Shown here one piece after another: positions 38,307-55,311 of a DNA stretch of 64,000 nt. Position numbers and translations under genes: made by a program. This DNA is from Poecilobothrus nobilitatus (Eukaryota > Arthropoda > Insecta > Diptera > Dolichopodidae): positions 214,578,222 to 214,642,221 of the forward strand of contig OX352772.1 of NCBI GenBank assembly GCA_947095535.1, written 5' to 3'. Within the stretch, counting starts at the first letter, position 1. Every line of letters begins with the position of its first letter. The notes under the pieces are model-generated. The model did no database searches. It saw nothing but the letters and a program-made list of their open reading frames with translations, and had not been told where the DNA came from.

Positions 38307-41179
38307 CCTCCGAATTCAATAGTTAATGGTGATAATGTATATGTATTATCTCGTTTCAGAGAGCCTAGTTTGCTCTATAATATTAAATTATATCTTGCTT
38401 ATCTCTTCGATCAAGATAACCACGTTTGCATTGAAGGCAAAACGAAAACATTCTTAAAAGTACTCATTTAACAAGAGGGTCTCCCCTCTGACTACAAGGA
38501 ACTAAGTAAATTACTTTATAACTATTATGAAATTGAAGGAATATCTGCTAAAGAAGAGCTAAGTGCCTTGCGTAGTCACTTGTCCAGCAAAAGATGTGAG
38601 TATATCCAAAAGCTTAGAGATATTGATCAAAAGTTTGTCATGTCTAATAAGCCAAATAATACTTATCAAAGTAAAAACAAGTCTCAACTTTATAATAACA
38701 CTATTTGGATGTTCTATCGCAATTACAGTGGTTTAAGAAGTAAAATAAAAAAAACCTTTATATCGACGCCAAATCATGCAATTTTAATATACTAGTGATT
38801 ACAGGAACCTGGTTGAGCGACTCTTTTAAAAATGAAGAAATTCTCGATAACAATTGTTCAATTTATAAAAATGATCGTAACTACCTTTCCACAGGTCTCT
38901 CTAGAGGTGGTGGTGTTCTAATTGCAGTCAATAACGGCTTTTCATGTGAATTAATATGTTCCAACAACTCCTTATCTTTTAAATACATATTTGTTAAAAT
39001 TCTTACTGGCAGTAAAAGTATTTATCTAGGAGTAGTATATTTTCCTCCAAATTCTGATGAATCCTCTTATTACGAATTCTTGGGTGCATTAACAATGCCT
39101 TATCTAATATAAACTGGTACGAGCTGTTAATGCAGCGAGATTTAGATTTAGTAGTTCTGGATTTTCATACAATTTTATCATCTATAATTGATAATTACAT
39201 GCCAAGAATACTAAAAAAAGATAAATTAATGAAACCTTGGCTAGATAGGGAACTCAGATCTTTACGTAATCGTAGAAATAAATTATATAAAATTATTAAA
39301 TCATCAGTTGATCCAAGCTGCGAAACTATTAATGAGCATAAAAAATTAGCTGATGAATTTAAAATAAAATGCATTGCATCGTACTATAATTACGTTCAAA
39401 ATATTGGTAACTCCATTTTAAGTAACCCTAGAAAATTTTTTGAATTTGTTAATACAAAACGTAAGTCGTCAAGTTACCCAAACTCTATGTCCTTATATGG
39501 TAAAGTCTATCCTGCCCTGATGAAATTTTCAATTTGTTTGCACACAAATTCCAAAACGTGTACCGTCAGTCGCAAACAGGGCAATGTGAATTTCCAGACC
39601 TTAAATAACACTATTCTTCTCATGCAAAATTTAAACTTATCATTAAAAGATGTTTTTTCAGAAATTAGTAATTTATATATTAAAAAGGGATCTGGTCCTG
39701 ATCTTCTTCCACCTATATTTTTACATAACTGTAATTAACTGTTAATAAATTTAACTGTCCCACTTACATTAATTTTTAACAGATCCCTTATGTCAGGTAC
39801 TTTTCCACAATTTTGGAAAGCCTCATACCTGATTCCGATTCACAAAAAAGGTGGCAAAGCAATAATAGACAATTTTAGAGGTATAGCAATTCAGTCGACT
39901 ATACCCAAATTATTTGAAAAACTTGTATAGATCCTTACTAACTCCTATAATAAATCCTTATCTTAATCAAAAACAACATGGTTTTAGAAAAGGTCCTTCA
40001 ACCACCATCAACCTGATGGTTTTCACATCAGATATATTATCTTCTATGGAAAAAGGTCTTCAGGTAGCCGCAATATATACAGATTTTAGTAAAGCATTTG
40101 ACCGAATAAATCATGATATACTAAAAGATAAACTGACAAAGCTAGGATTCAGTGGCTCCACATTAAAATGGATTAAGTCATATGTCACTGAAAGAGTACA
40201 ATTTGTTAGATTTCAAGATACTATATCTAAGCCCATTTCTGTCTACTCTGAGGTACCCCAAGGTAATCACTTTGGACCACTTTTATTCAATATATATATA
40301 AGTGATCTTTCGAATTTCTTATCAGGCGCTGCCCACTTTACTTATGCTGATGATCTTAAGATGTATCATGTTATTAAGAATGATACTGATTGCTGTTTTC
40401 TTCAATCAAAATTGATATGCTTAGAAAAATGGTGCTCTGACAATATGCTAGATCTCAACGTTAGTAAGTGCTATACTATGACCTTTTCACGGAAAAGATC
40501 CAAATTGATGCATAATTATTCCATACAAAACTGCAGCCTAGAATGTGTGGATCATATTACAGATTTGGGAATGATTTTGGAAAACAAACTGAATTATAAT
40601 CTCCACTGTGAATCAATGTTATCAAAAACTAACAAAATGCTAGGTTTTATCAAAAGAAGAGGAAGAGAATTTAACAATATGTGGGAAACAATAACTTTAT
40701 ATTGCTCACTTGTACGCTCAGTTTTAGAATACGGTAGCGTTATCTGGAATCCAGCCTTTCTTATTCATAGTACAAGAATTGAATTAATCCAGAAACAGTT
40801 CCTCCTCTTTGCTTTAAGACATCTACATAATCGCAGAGACTTTCATAACCTTCCATCATACAATGACAGGGTGCAGTTAGTCAATTTACTTAGTTTAAGT
40901 TCCCGTAGAATCTTACTATCTAACAGCTTTACATTTGATGTCTTATTCAATAAGATTAATATCGATTTTATTAAAGATAGAACCAAAGTCAATAATAATG
41001 TCAGGCCTATAAGATATACCAAATTCTTAATTGAAACAACACATAGAACTGAATATGGGAAAAACGAACCTACAAACAGGTTTTGCATATTATTTAATCG
41101 ATTCGACAACCTTTTCTGTGACACAATTTCTAAAAATTCTTACAAATCTAAATTACGAAACATTCTTAAACAATCGTAA
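38307..41179 (+). pseudogene. LINE F ORF2 (unit 2)
   Basis: As unit 1, with private changes: Glu to Gly in ITGTWL, and in the linker a one-base loss near 39508 followed by a five-base loss near 39581. Together these restore the frame but replace about 27 residues (YPALMKFSICLHTNSKT). Confidence 0.8.
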
Positions 41180-41775
41180 AACCTTGACATAATTTATTTC
41201 TAAATGACATAATTTATTAATAGTAATATTTCCTTTGTTTTTGTTTTTTTTTTTTTTTTACATAATTAACTAACTATAAACTCTCAATAAAAATTTAGCA
41301 TAAGTATTATGTGATAAAAAGAGAAAAAAAAACCATATTAACAGCATTGACTCATTTTACATACATAAAATAAAAATAACTTTAGTGTGTATTGTACCTA
41401 TCATAATTAATTTAATTTTAACGAAGTACAAAAAAATTATTGTATCATCTTACATCTTTCTTTTTTTTTTTTTTCCTCTTTCTTAATAGTAAGACTAAAC
41501 TAAAGGCTTAACTTAGCTTCTTTATATTGCTCTGAATGATTCATAATTCATACATATAATTTTTAAATGTATCTAAAAAAAAAAGAAAAAAGAGAGAAAA
41601 CAAAAGAAAAAACTAAAAATAAATTGTAATTTTTTTTGCAGTCTTAAGTCACCAAAATAATGTACTTTTTTTTGCATTGTATTGTGCAATAATAATTTTA
41701 AGTTTAACTTTAAGAATTTTTGTAACGATCTTGCTTTGGTTTTAAAATAAAATAAAATAAAGTAAAAAAATAAAT
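41180..41775 (+). other. LINE F 3' UTR (unit 2)
   Basis: Non-coding AT-rich tail as at 24120-24715. Confidence 0.5.
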
Positions 41776-42416
41776 CCATTTGAAAAAAGTAGTAAACTAA
41801 CTTGGTCACCTACAATAGGTAAAAGATCTTCGTTAAAAAATCCTAATGGAATCACAGCTGATGAAAAAAGCTCTGCTCAAGATCCTAGTCCAAAACAAAA
41901 AGTTATCAAGAAAACAACAGAAAATGATTTATTAACACCTAAACCTAAACCTAACATGGAGAAATATGATATATTAACACCAAAACCTAAACATGAAGAC
42001 ACCAAAGACAAAACAATTATAAGATTAGAAAAAGAGTTGTCTATAGCTAGAGCTGGAATCAAGCAGCTAAGAGATATTATAATCTCAATGCAATATAATA
42101 AGAACTATTCACTATCTATCTAACTCAGACTCTGAAGAGGAATTGGTGGTCAAAGAAACGGCCTGGCTATTACAAAAAAACAAAAAAAGAAAATTTTTAA
42201 GTTCGCCAAAACCAAAAATACCAAGCCCTACAATTAAACCAAAATCGAAGCAAAAAGAACTAAAACAACATAAACCGCCTCCATTAATAATGAGTAATGT
42301 TAAAAACTTCTCAGAAATAAAAATCAATGTGGATACGGAGATGGAATATAGATCTGGAACGGAGAATCTAATAAAATTTTCCAATGATACCAAGCTAGAA
42401 TGCCACTGTTATGAAA

Positions 42417-42612
42417 ATAAACTGTAATTAACTATTAATAAATTTAACTGTCCCACTTACATTAATTTTTAACAGATCCCTTATGTCAGGTACTTTTCCA
42501 CAATTTTGGAAAACCTCATACCTGATTCCGATTCACAAAAAAGGTGACAAAGCAATAATAGACAATTTTAGAGGTATAGCAATTCAGTCGACTATACCCA
42601 AATTATTTGAAA
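42417..42612 (+). repeat. 192-bp copy of LINE F RT segment inside gag (unit 2)
   Basis: Copy of 39727-39918; same borders as in unit 1. Confidence 0.9.
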
Positions 42613-42947
42613 TATATACCCAAACTAGACCGATAAGAGTCATGGTAAGGAACCTATATTCTACATGCAATACGGATGACATAAAAAATGAACTTATTGA
42701 TAAAGGTTTTAAAATTATCGAAGTTGTAAACAGCATTAAAAAATTTAAACGGCATGTAACTAGGCTTCCTCTATTTATGCTTACTTTCGAAAATGCAGAA
42801 GACATCAAAAAAATATACGAAATTCAATATTTTAACCACATGAAAGTTAAAATAGAAGCAATTAGAAGTAACAAAATGATTCCCCAATGTAAAAAATGTC
42901 AAAGACATGAACACACACAAAAGTATTGTCAACGTGAACCAAGCTGT

Positions 42948-43373
42948 ATATTACTGAATTGTAAAAATTGTATGTTACTGTGGTTTCTTAATTCAATTCA
43001 GAAATTTTGTTACACCATTCTATGATAATTTGTAATAAAATAATATACTCTCTCATGATGAAAACAATGCAGATTTATATAATAAAGTAATATTGAGTGC
43101 GAAAATTAAAATTTTAATACATATATAAATATTGAGAGAAAATGAAAATTAAAAACATGTAAATTACTTTAGAAATATTTTTAACCATTTAAAACCCGAC
43201 GGCTTCGGCTTGGGGAAAAAAAAAATAGGAACTGTTTATATTTACTTTATATTTAAAAATGTTTTACTATAAAATTAAATTACATGAAATAGTTATAGTT
43301 AAATTATGTAGATTTGAATTAAAATGTAAGTAGTAAGTAAGTTATAAATTTGAAAATAAATAAAGAAAAAAAA
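42948..43373 (+). mobile_element. 426-bp A-tailed insertion in gag knuckle (unit 2)
   Basis: Flanked by AAGCTGT at 42941-42947 and 43374-43380. Confidence 0.8.
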
Positions 43374-43772
43374 AAGCTGTGTTAAATGTGCAACACTTAC
43401 AATAGATTGCAAGAAGCCTAAAACTCTTCCAGCTAAATGCTCTAACTATGGTAAAGATCATCCAGTGAACTATAGGGGATGCCAAATTGGCGTAGAGCTT
43501 CAGAAGAGAAGAAATAAAATAACAAGCTCACGTAAAGATCAAATCAAATAACCAAGAACGTTTACTTCAAAAAATTAGCAAAGAATTAACTTTTGCAGAA
43601 GCAGTTTCCACAAATAAAATTCTTCAGCAAAATAATATTCCAAACAATGATAATAACTGCGCACAGATGATCAAAAATGTGATCAATATGATGAATAAAC
43701 TATCATTCAAATTAAAAAAAATCAGAGAACAGAGGCTCTCAGCTCTCTATCTCAGAGTAGATCACCTTCTAT

Positions 43773-46461
43773 ATGAACCAGAGAGACATAAAAATAGCAA
43801 CATGGAACGCTAATGGCGTCATAAACAAAATACAAGGAGTAGAAGTTTTCTTAGTAACTGAAAATATTGATATTTTTCTTATATCAGAAACAATCACATC
43901 TAAAACTCTTCTGCAAAATAATATATAACAAAACAATCACATCTAAAACTCAAAGGATATACAATCTATTTAGCTAACCCAGGAAATCAAGCAAAAGGAG
44001 GAAGTGCAATAGCAATCAAAGAAAATATTGACCATTATGAAGAATGCAACTTACAAACCGAAGAAGTACAAATTACTAAAATTACTATTAAAACCGTTAA
44101 ACAAAAACTATCTTTAGGCGCTTTATATTGCCCATCAAAATATAACTTAAAGAAAATAGACTATATTAACATAATAAAGCATATGGGTGAGTGATTTATC
44201 TAGGCGGAGACTTCAATGCCAAAAATATAGAATGGGGTTCCAGACTTACAACAACAAAAGGCAAAGAAGTAAAGAATGCAGCAAAAGATACAGGCTGCGT
44301 ATTCCACTCCACAGGGAAACCTACTTATTGGCCATCTGACTTGAACAAAATTCCAGATCTTCTAGACTTCTTTATTTCTAGGAAAGTGTTTGTCAACTTC
44401 GTAGACATAGAAGAAAATCAAGATTTAAATTCTGATCGTTCAGCAGTCATATTAACATTAAGTGAAAAAATTATTAAAAAAGAAAGTAAGCTAACACTTA
44501 CTAATAATACAATTGACTGGAAGAGTTTTCAAATTGAAGTTCAAAGTAAAATCAATCTCAACGTTCAAATCCAATCAACTTCTCAGTTAGAATACGAATG
44601 CGATAACTTTACTAATATAATCCAAGAATCAGCATGGAATAACACAAAAGAAATTAAACTTAGAATAGTTGGTAATAACTATGCCAGAGAAATTAAAGAG
44701 TTAGTTATCACCAAAAGAAAAGCTAGAAGAAAGTGGCAACAAACAAGAAGTCCAGACGACAAAACTATACTAAACAGAAGAGCCCAACAACTAAAAAGAG
44801 AAATTCAAAAAATAAATGAAGAATCCTGCAAAAATTACCTACAAAATTTAAATGCATATAAAGAATCAGAATATTCCATGTGGAAAGCCACAAGTAAGCT
44901 TAAGAGACCAATCACCCAAATTCCACCCATCAGAAGACAAGCACCTGAGCAAGGAACAACAAGGAGAAAGTCGAAACATTTGCGGAGGACTCAGCCAGCA
45001 TATTTAAGCCCAACAATATTGTATCTAATAATCCACAGGAAGAAATTCAAAACAACCTGGAGAGAAGGGAAATTAAATTAGCCACTCAAAAGGAAGTAGC
45101 CAGTACTATAAAAAAACAGTTTTAAAACTAAAAAGGCCCCAGGATTCGACCACAATTGAAATCCTAAACAAATTGCCGAAAAAGGCCATAACTATGCTAA
45201 CTATACACATTAATGCTGTATTTAGAATGAAATATGTGCCAAGTTTTTGGAAATTGGCTGAACTGATCATGATACAAAAACCAGGGAAATCTCCAAACGA
45301 AAAAAAGTCGTAACGACCTATATCATTACTACCAGTAATCTCAAAAATATTTGAAAAATTATTACTAAAAAGGTTGAAACCTGTAATTGAAAGTAAAAAG
45401 CTAATTCCTAATCATCAATTCGGATTTAGGTCTAATCATTCCACAGTGGAACAAATACATCGGATTACTGATATTTTAGAAAAGCACTGGAGGAAACCGA
45501 AGTGTGTTCTACAATTTTTTTGGACGTTGCACAAGCCTTTGATAAGGTCTGGAATGAAGGATTAATTTACAAATTAAACAAACAATTACCAAACCAATTT
45601 GTTGAACTAATTGCATCCTATCTAAATAACAGATTGTTTAGAATTAAACTTGAAAATGAATATTCCGACCTCAGAGAAATTGAGGCAGGTGTTCCACAAG
45701 GAAGCATCTTGGGTCCAATACTATATCTACTATATACTTGCGACATACCAGTTCCAGCCAATACTACAATAGCAACATTTGCAGATGATACTGCCATATT
45801 AGCAGTTGAATCTAATTTAAATGACGCGGCAGCTGAACTACAAAGAGCAAATAATCACATCCATAACTGGACAAACATATGGAAAATTAAATTGAACGAA
45901 GCTAAATCTGTACACGTTAATTTTACAAACAAACATATTCAAGAGAATTTGCCAGTAAACATAAATAATACAACTATTCCAAACCAAAAATCGGCAAAGT
46001 ACTTGGGAATGACGCTGGATGCAAAACTTCGGCGGAAAGAGCATGTAAAAATAAAAAGAACCGAGCTAGAGTTAAAATACAGAAAATTTTATTGGCTCCT
46101 AAGCCGAAGGTCAAATTTATCAATACAAAACAAAATCTTAATTTATAATCAAGTACTGAAACCAGTATGGCTGCATGGTATTCAATTATGGGGTTGTGCC
46201 AAACAAAGTAATATTCAACATATTCAATCATTCCAAAATAAAGTATTGCGCAATATGATAAACGCCCAATGGTGCATCAGAAATAACGATTTGCATCGAG
46301 ATTTAGGTATCCTGCATGTGGCGAGTGAAATAAAGAAATATGATATCAGACACGCAACCAAACTGCAGCAACATATCAATGAGGAAGCTGCTCGTCTTTC
46401 AAGAAATGACAACGTTATCAGAAGACTGAAACGAACCAAACCATTCGAGTTAGCTACTTAA
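43773..46461 (+). pseudogene. element I ORF2, jockey clade (unit 2)
   Basis: Same breaks as unit 1, including the duplicated 21-base word and the SDR change. Ala to Thr in KWQQTRS and Asp to Glu in KEHVKI are shared with unit 3, so units 2 and 3 are closer to each other here. 3' UTR and A-tail at 46462-46661. Confidence 0.85.
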
Positions 46462-46699
46462 CTTAGAAAATTACTAAAATGTAAATTAGTAAAAATAGCA
46501 AAAATAGTAAAATGTAAATATAATGTAAATGTTAAAGTTTTAATTTTAGCAAACCACTGAGTGAGCTAAAATATGTATTTAGAACCTAATTTTAAGACAG
46601 GGAGAAATAAATTAATGGTTGATCTAGTTGGACCAGTTTCAATAATAAAAAAAAAAAAAGTTTTACTGTGACGTCGGTTTAAATAAGTCTAATGTTTCG

Positions 46700-47996
46700 A
46701 GATCAACTATTTACTGCTCTAAGTTGAGAACAGCAAAAAAATTTAAATTTAAATTAATTAACACATATGAAACATCACGTCTAATAGATAATCTACCTAA
46801 CACCAATTCCCATTGTGCCGATAAAATTACAGGGTCGTTAGTAAAGAAGAACAATTAGAACACATAAAAAAATTAATTAATTCCTCGTTGATCCAAGGTG
46901 TTGTGCCAGAAAATTGTAAAGTGAGTAAAGTTATTCTTATATATAAGAATGCAGATGATATAAATGACATTAACAATTTTCGTCCAATCTCAATTTCAGT
47001 CACATTTAGTAAAATAATTGAAACATATCTTTGTACCCAGCTCACAGAATTTTTAGCTAAAACGGATCTAATTAATATTCGTCAATATGGGTTCAAAGTT
47101 AAGTTAGTTCTTTGGGTCCGATTTTGTTTTAAATTTATATTAGTAGTCTGTGAAATTTGGAATTCAGTGGTTAACTGTTTATGTTTGCGGATGACTTAGT
47201 AATAGTGTATACCGAAGACTCGTTGGAAAATATAAAAGAAAAAGTATTAAATGATATGGAAGATAGAGAATCGTGGATGAATAAACACAAATTATCAATA
47301 AATACGAAGAAAACGAAATACACGTTATTTAGCCGTCCGACAAAGTTGATATATTTTATGACAACTGTTTTATTGATAAAGCTGACAATTGCAAATGTTT
47401 GGGGGTTATTGTTGATGACAAATTGAATTGGTGTAACCAAATCGATGAACAAGTTAAAAAAGGAAGAAAGATTGCTGGGATTTTTCGAATTATTCATAGA
47501 AAAGTTCTTTTCAATATGAAGAGGTCACTCTTTTATAGTATGTTTCACAGTTCTGTTATGTACTTGATACAAATATGGGGAAACACATTTGACAAGAACA
47601 TCAATTTATTGCAAAAGCTACAAAACAAGGCTATTAAATACAGGTTGGCTACAATTCAAGAATGTCCACTGAAGAAATACATACGAAACATTATTCAACA
47701 TAATTCTTCCTATTGACTTACTCATCAGTAAATTGGCAACTCAAACTCATCTAATGATTACTGGAAACATCAATACAAACGTCCAGCACTAGTTCAACAA
47801 TAGCTATCGCTGTCATGGTACAAGGAGTGCTGATAATATTAGGTTGATCTGGTCAAGAATCAGGTTCAATAGGCAAGATGCCATATACAACTTAGCGTTT
47901 AAAGATTACAATTGTTTGCCTAATTATTCGAAAGATTTAAATTGCTTAAATAAATTTAAAGGAAAAATTAATGAATATTTTATAAGTCAAATTTAA
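46700..47996 (+). pseudogene. relic J: RT fragment with palm deletion (unit 2)
   Basis: As unit 1. A stop in unit 1 (TCTGTTAAA) reads TCTGTGAAA here, so the first open stretch is slightly longer (46888-47199). Confidence 0.75.
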
Positions 47997-48549
47997 CAAA
48001 TTTTATGTATACCTACATTTAGTTTACAAACTTATTGCAATTTGTATTTAATTTTTTATCTTAAAGTTAATTGAATTACTTAGCTTCTTATATATATATA
48101 TATATTAGTTTGTTTTTTTTTATTTTCATAAATTTTTTTAGTACCTACTTAATTGTGTTCTCTTTTTTTCTTGTTTGTTTTTTCTAATATCACATCTTTA
48201 TTTTGTTTTTGTTTGAACATATTATTAATAAGCATTGAATTACTGGATTGTTATGTTGTTTTGATTTTTTTTATCCACTGACTTATGTTAATGAATTGTT
48301 ATGATTTTTATTCTGAATACTCTGTACGAGCGACTGAGCTCTCTTGAGTTTATAAATAAATTAATATGCACATATAGCTAAAAACAAACAACAAGAAAAC
48401 ACATTTATGAAAGAAGCGCTGAACACTATTTTGTAGAAAATGTATGACCAAGACGTTTCTCTTCAAAAATTACGGAACGAGAAAATGGAAATAAAGAAAA
48501 AAACAGGCAAACGAGTGCCAAACAAAAATAATAATGACTAATGCTCTTT
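47997..48549 (+). other. relic J 3' UTR and start of fragment K (unit 2)
   Basis: Non-coding, equivalent to 30937-31489. Confidence 0.4.
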
Positions 48550-48983
48550 AAATTGTCACATGAAATGCAAACGGGATTTACCAACATGTCTCGGAACTTG
48601 ATATATTTCTAATGAAAGAAAATATTGACATATGTCTTATTTCTGAAACACACTTAAAAAAAGAGTCAAATCTAAAAAATATCTGGTTATGAATGGTTAT
48701 CACATCCTACTGATAAAGCGAGAGAAGGGTCAGTAGCGATAGTCAAACATAATATAAAGCACCATGGAAAACCAAAAATAGCAAATTACGCAATGAAAAC
48801 AACAAGAATTAGTATATGGACTAAATATAAAAACCTTAAAATAGTACCCATACATCCGACAAAGCACTCGCTAAGTAAAGATGATTACTTCAACTTGTTT
48901 AAGTCACTAGGAAATAGATTCATTATAGATGGTGATTTTAATGCCAAACACACCTACTGGGGCTCGAGACTAACATCTGCAAA
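48550..48983 (+). pseudogene. fragment K: jockey endonuclease N-half (unit 2)
   Basis: As unit 1 with Thr to Arg in KTTRIS. It is cut at the same codon (TSAK) and joined to unit 3, so both junctions are identical in sequence. Confidence 0.75.
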
Positions 48984-49173
48984 ATGTGAAAAAACTAATG
49001 GAGAGCAGAGACAATAGAACTAATTCATTCTTTTTAAATAATATTTTGAATGCAAAAGAATCTATATCTAACGACCTCCGCGTGGTCCCTCTTGGAAACT
49101 GATTAAATCAGGGTAACAGATAGAACGTGCATGGAGTATAGAACTGAGATGTATAGAAGGCCTGGTAGCATAG

Positions 49174-49305
49174 CTACCTAGACTCCTTAGTGCAAATCAG
49201 TTTCTTGAAGTAACTACCGATGGTGCTGCCTTGTACCAAATTAAACTAAATCCAGAAGCGTCTGACCCAAAATGGGCGGCTTACTGGTCTGCGTCTGACC
49301 CCTAA
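49174..49305 (+). other. jockey-type leader ORF with ASDP repeat (unit 3)
   Basis: Matches the unit 1 leader. Direct repeats at 49258-49268 and 49291-49301. Confidence 0.5.
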
Positions 49306-49363
49306 AGGGAGGCAGTTAAACACCTGGCTTTTGGGAAAAAAAGCAAAAACGAGAAAATGAACA

Positions 49364-49573
49364 ATGGAAGTTGCAAAAAATAATAAAGTTACGGAACAAG
49401 GAAACGGATGCCCAGAATCTGTATGTGCAGTGAGTGAGCAAGTGGGCTCCCACGGACCGTCATCATGCGACCACTCAGCACTGTTAGTGGAGTCACAGGC
49501 TAAAGTGCTAGATATTGCTACTGTACTAGAAAACGCAAGGATCGGATTAATATCATATTCTTCTAACCGTTAA
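49364..49573 (+). pseudogene. jockey-type gag N-terminus, 69 codons (unit 3)
   Basis: Encodes the same 69 residues as unit 1. Confidence 0.5.
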
Positions 49574-49836
49574 CTGCACTGACGTGTTTGTCTTCGTTAC
49601 TTAATTCAAGCAATTAATTTAAACTCATAATTAATCAATTCGCTTTTTTCTTTCTTTCTTTGTTCACAATTTAAGCAATAAAAAATTTTTAAAAATATTA
49701 TTTTGGTTATCAGAACTAGTTTTGAATTACGGTAAAATAATTAGAATAATCGAGTTGTAAATATTACTCAGCATTACTTTTATTTTTCGATTTAAAGAAA
49801 AAAATAAAAATAATAATAGCAAAAACTGCAATAAAC

Positions 49837-51951
<2,115 letters not shown>

Positions 51952-52220
51952 TATTATATACTATTAATAAAATTTATTACAAATTTAAATTCATTTTTAA
52001 ATTCATTTTTAAATTACTCCATATTATAAATTATTCAGTTACAATTCAATATTATTTAGTTTCAAATTCAAACTCAGTTACAAAATTTTTTATAAATTTA
52101 AAATTCAACAATACATACAACATTAATAGGTATATACAAAAAATATAATATAAAATTAAGCAAAATATTTCTCTAAGTGAAATTAAAAAAAAAGAATATT
52201 ATTAAAATATAAGATATACA

Positions 52221-54829
52221 TTATTTATTTAAAATATGATTTATTAAAAGTTTTTTAAATTCTCTTAAATTTTTTTCATTTTTAATGTTGTTAGGTAGGT
52301 CATTAAACCATTTCAAACCGTTATACATGACATTTTTTTTTACATTTTCATTTCGAAAGAAATTAAGTCTGAAGTTGAAAATATTTCTAAGATGATAATG
52401 GTGTACATCCTGGACGAGAGTTAAATTTCTAGTTAAGTAGTGCGGTAGAAGACCATTCTTCATTTTGAAGACAAAAACCAATACATTTAGTTTCATAATT
52501 TGATGTATATTGAGCCATTTTAGAGTTCTTAGCATTACATTTACTGAGCTATATCTATTTAATTTCAGAATTATCCTCATGCCCCAATTTTGTAGTTTTT
52601 GCAATCTGACCAAACACTCATTAGTTGTAAAGGCAGTAATAGTTGAACAGTATTCAAAATTTTGTTTAATGATGGTGTTATATATATTTATTGCACATTT
52701 AGTTGAAACCTTATTTCTAATATTTTTGAAAAAGCTTAACTTTTTTGCTACCTTTTTACAGATATAATCGATATTGCTTTTGAAATTGAGTTTATCATCA
52801 ATTATTATTCCCAAATATTTGATCTCATTGACTATATCAATTTGTACATTTTCTATCAAAATATCAGCATTCAAAATTCCATTCAAACACATGGCTTTAG
52901 TTTTAGCTACATTCAAACTAAGTTTATTCATTTTCATCCATCCGTTAAGTAAATTCAAATCTTCATTAATTTTACAAACACAATCATCAATAGAATCACT
53001 TACAAAGTACATTAACGCATCATCAGCAAACAAGAGTATTTTTGAATATTTCACAGCCTTTTCAATATCATTGATAAAAATTAAAAATAGAAGTACTCCT
53101 AATATTGTACCTTGCGGTACCCCCAACGGTACTATTATGGAGGATGAAACGTGCCCATTCACCCTAGTTTTCTGCTTTCTATTATGCAGGTATGATTTAA
53201 GCCATTCATATTCACTGTTACGTACACCATATTTCTCCATTTTTTTCAGTAGCAATTTCCGATCAACAGTTTCAAATGCTCTTTTTAAATCAATGAAGAC
53301 AGCAATTATTACTTTTTTGTTATATGTCTCAACTTTCCAATTGGCAATGATTAAGTTCAGTAAAGTTTCACAACTATGGTTATTACGAAAACCAGATTGA
53401 TTTTCAGTTATTATATTATTCTCTTTAAGATATTTGTTAAGTTGCATATTAACTAATTTTTCAATGATTTTTGCCTCCCATGTTATCATATTAATTGGAC
53501 GAAATTCGTTATATTTTTTTGAGTTTTTAATCTTTTCAATAGGGATAACCAATGTTTCTTTCCATTTATCCGGATAAATACCTGTCTCTAGAGATTCATT
53601 TATTATTTCCAGTAGATTTTCGCCTAATAGATCGTAGTTCTCCAAAATTAGTTTTGTGTTTACAAAGTTAATATCTTTTTTTTTATTCATGTTTTTAATA
53701 CATAATTTAAGCGATTCAGAGGAGACCCTTTCAAATTTAAATACACTTTGCCTGTATTCAATCATATCATTGTAATCCATATGCGAAATTCCACTATTAA
53801 TATCGACAATACTATTAACAAAATATTGATTGAATTTTTCAGCAATTTCACCAGCATCATTTACTACCCCGTCTGCAAACATAATTTTTTTAATGTTACC
53901 TGTTTTATTGTTGTTTAAAACCATTTCCTTAATCGTTCGCCACATACTTTTCTGGTCTTTCGACGTTTCAATTTTATTATTAACATAATTATTTTTCGCC
54001 TGATCTAATTTATTTTGTAGAAATTCCTAATTTTTCTGTAATTTTCCCACTCTGTTTCATTATTTATCCAAACAGCAATTTTATACTGATTGACTTTGCT
54101 ATTTTTCAACAAGGCTAATTCGTTACAAAACCATGCATTACTCTTGATATTAGAAATTTTTTTTGTTACAACAAATTTACTTACTACTTTTTTAAGAGAA
54201 TTACTAAAGATACAAGCTTTTTCATTACAAGGAAGAAAGAATTTTGTAGCAATATTTTTAATTTTATTCACTGTTACTTCGTTCTCACAAGCAACTACTA
54301 TCGCACCATTCTTTGCATTTGAAACACCACTAATTGAGAGATTATTTTCAATTAAATTTATTTTTGATTTTATTTCATTTTTTGTAATTAAAGAACTCTG
54401 ACTTTTGTCTTTTGGTTTTATAATTACTTTTGAACATGCTCCTGCTACTTCAGCATATGATTTATTTAAATTACATACCTTTTCTAATTTTTCCTTAATG
54501 TTATTATCATTCATTCTCATATTATGCATACTTTCACAAATTAACTCAATTTTTTCCTTTTGCTCTTCAATTGCATTTTTTATATCTTCAACACTCTCAT
54601 CCATTGATTCTACATGCTCCTCAATTGTTTTTAATAATGTATTTTTTTCTCTGCATTCCATACACATAAATATTATATAATTATTTGATTTTATCAAATT
54701 TAAATCACATACTGCTAAGCCAACACATTTAATGTGAAATATAGCTCCACAGCCAGATGAACATATAATACTCTCATCTTTTTTTTTGCGAGAGAACGCA
54801 TCATTACACAATTTACAATTGTCTCCCAT
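52221..54829 (-). pseudogene. LINE E: PHD/RT fusion with one-base deletion (unit 3)
   Basis: Loss of one T in a T-run near 54014 splits the ORF into 54829-54005 (274 codons: finger, coiled coil, start of linker) and 53945-52221 (574 codons from MWRTIKEM to the end). Private changes include WLKSYLH and VVACENE. The homopolymer position leaves open a sequencing error. Confidence 0.85.
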
Positions 54830-55311
54830 AAATAATTTATGATTAATTAATTATTATAAGATTAATGAGAGATTAAAATGAAAAAAATAAAGAGTCAATA
54901 GTTCAATAATTTTTTTGTATATACAATATACATATACATAAGTATAAATGATAAATTTTGCGCTATTTTATTTTTTTTATAAATAATCAATTTTATGATT
55001 TTAATTTAAGATTATATTTAATATATTAATTATATAACTTCTTATTCAATTTTCTAATCATATAAATGACGCTTTCGCCATCCAACATTTTATAACTTAA
55101 TTTTTAATATGCACTGCTTCTATTTTTTTTTATTTAAATTTTATTCGGAGTAAAAAAAATATACAACACCCGCACGCTGTTCATCTATTTTTAATGCAAT
55201 CATAAAAGAACTGCAATCATAAAAGAACTGGAATAAGAATAATAATAATAATAATAGTAGTAATAATAATAATAATAATAACCATATTATTGATTATATT
55301 GACAGCACTTT
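54830..55311. other. leader region between LINEs E and F (unit 3)
   Basis: Non-coding, equivalent to 20763-21240. Confidence 0.4.

Larger units (their letters stand above)
41776..43813 (+). pseudogene. element I gag (unit 2)
   Basis: As unit 1 but without the private stop: LTFENAEDIKKIYEIQYF is readable, giving an open stretch 42483-43025 across PRE_C2HC and the first knuckle. Gly to Asp occurs in the inserted RT piece (KKGDKA). Confidence 0.8.
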
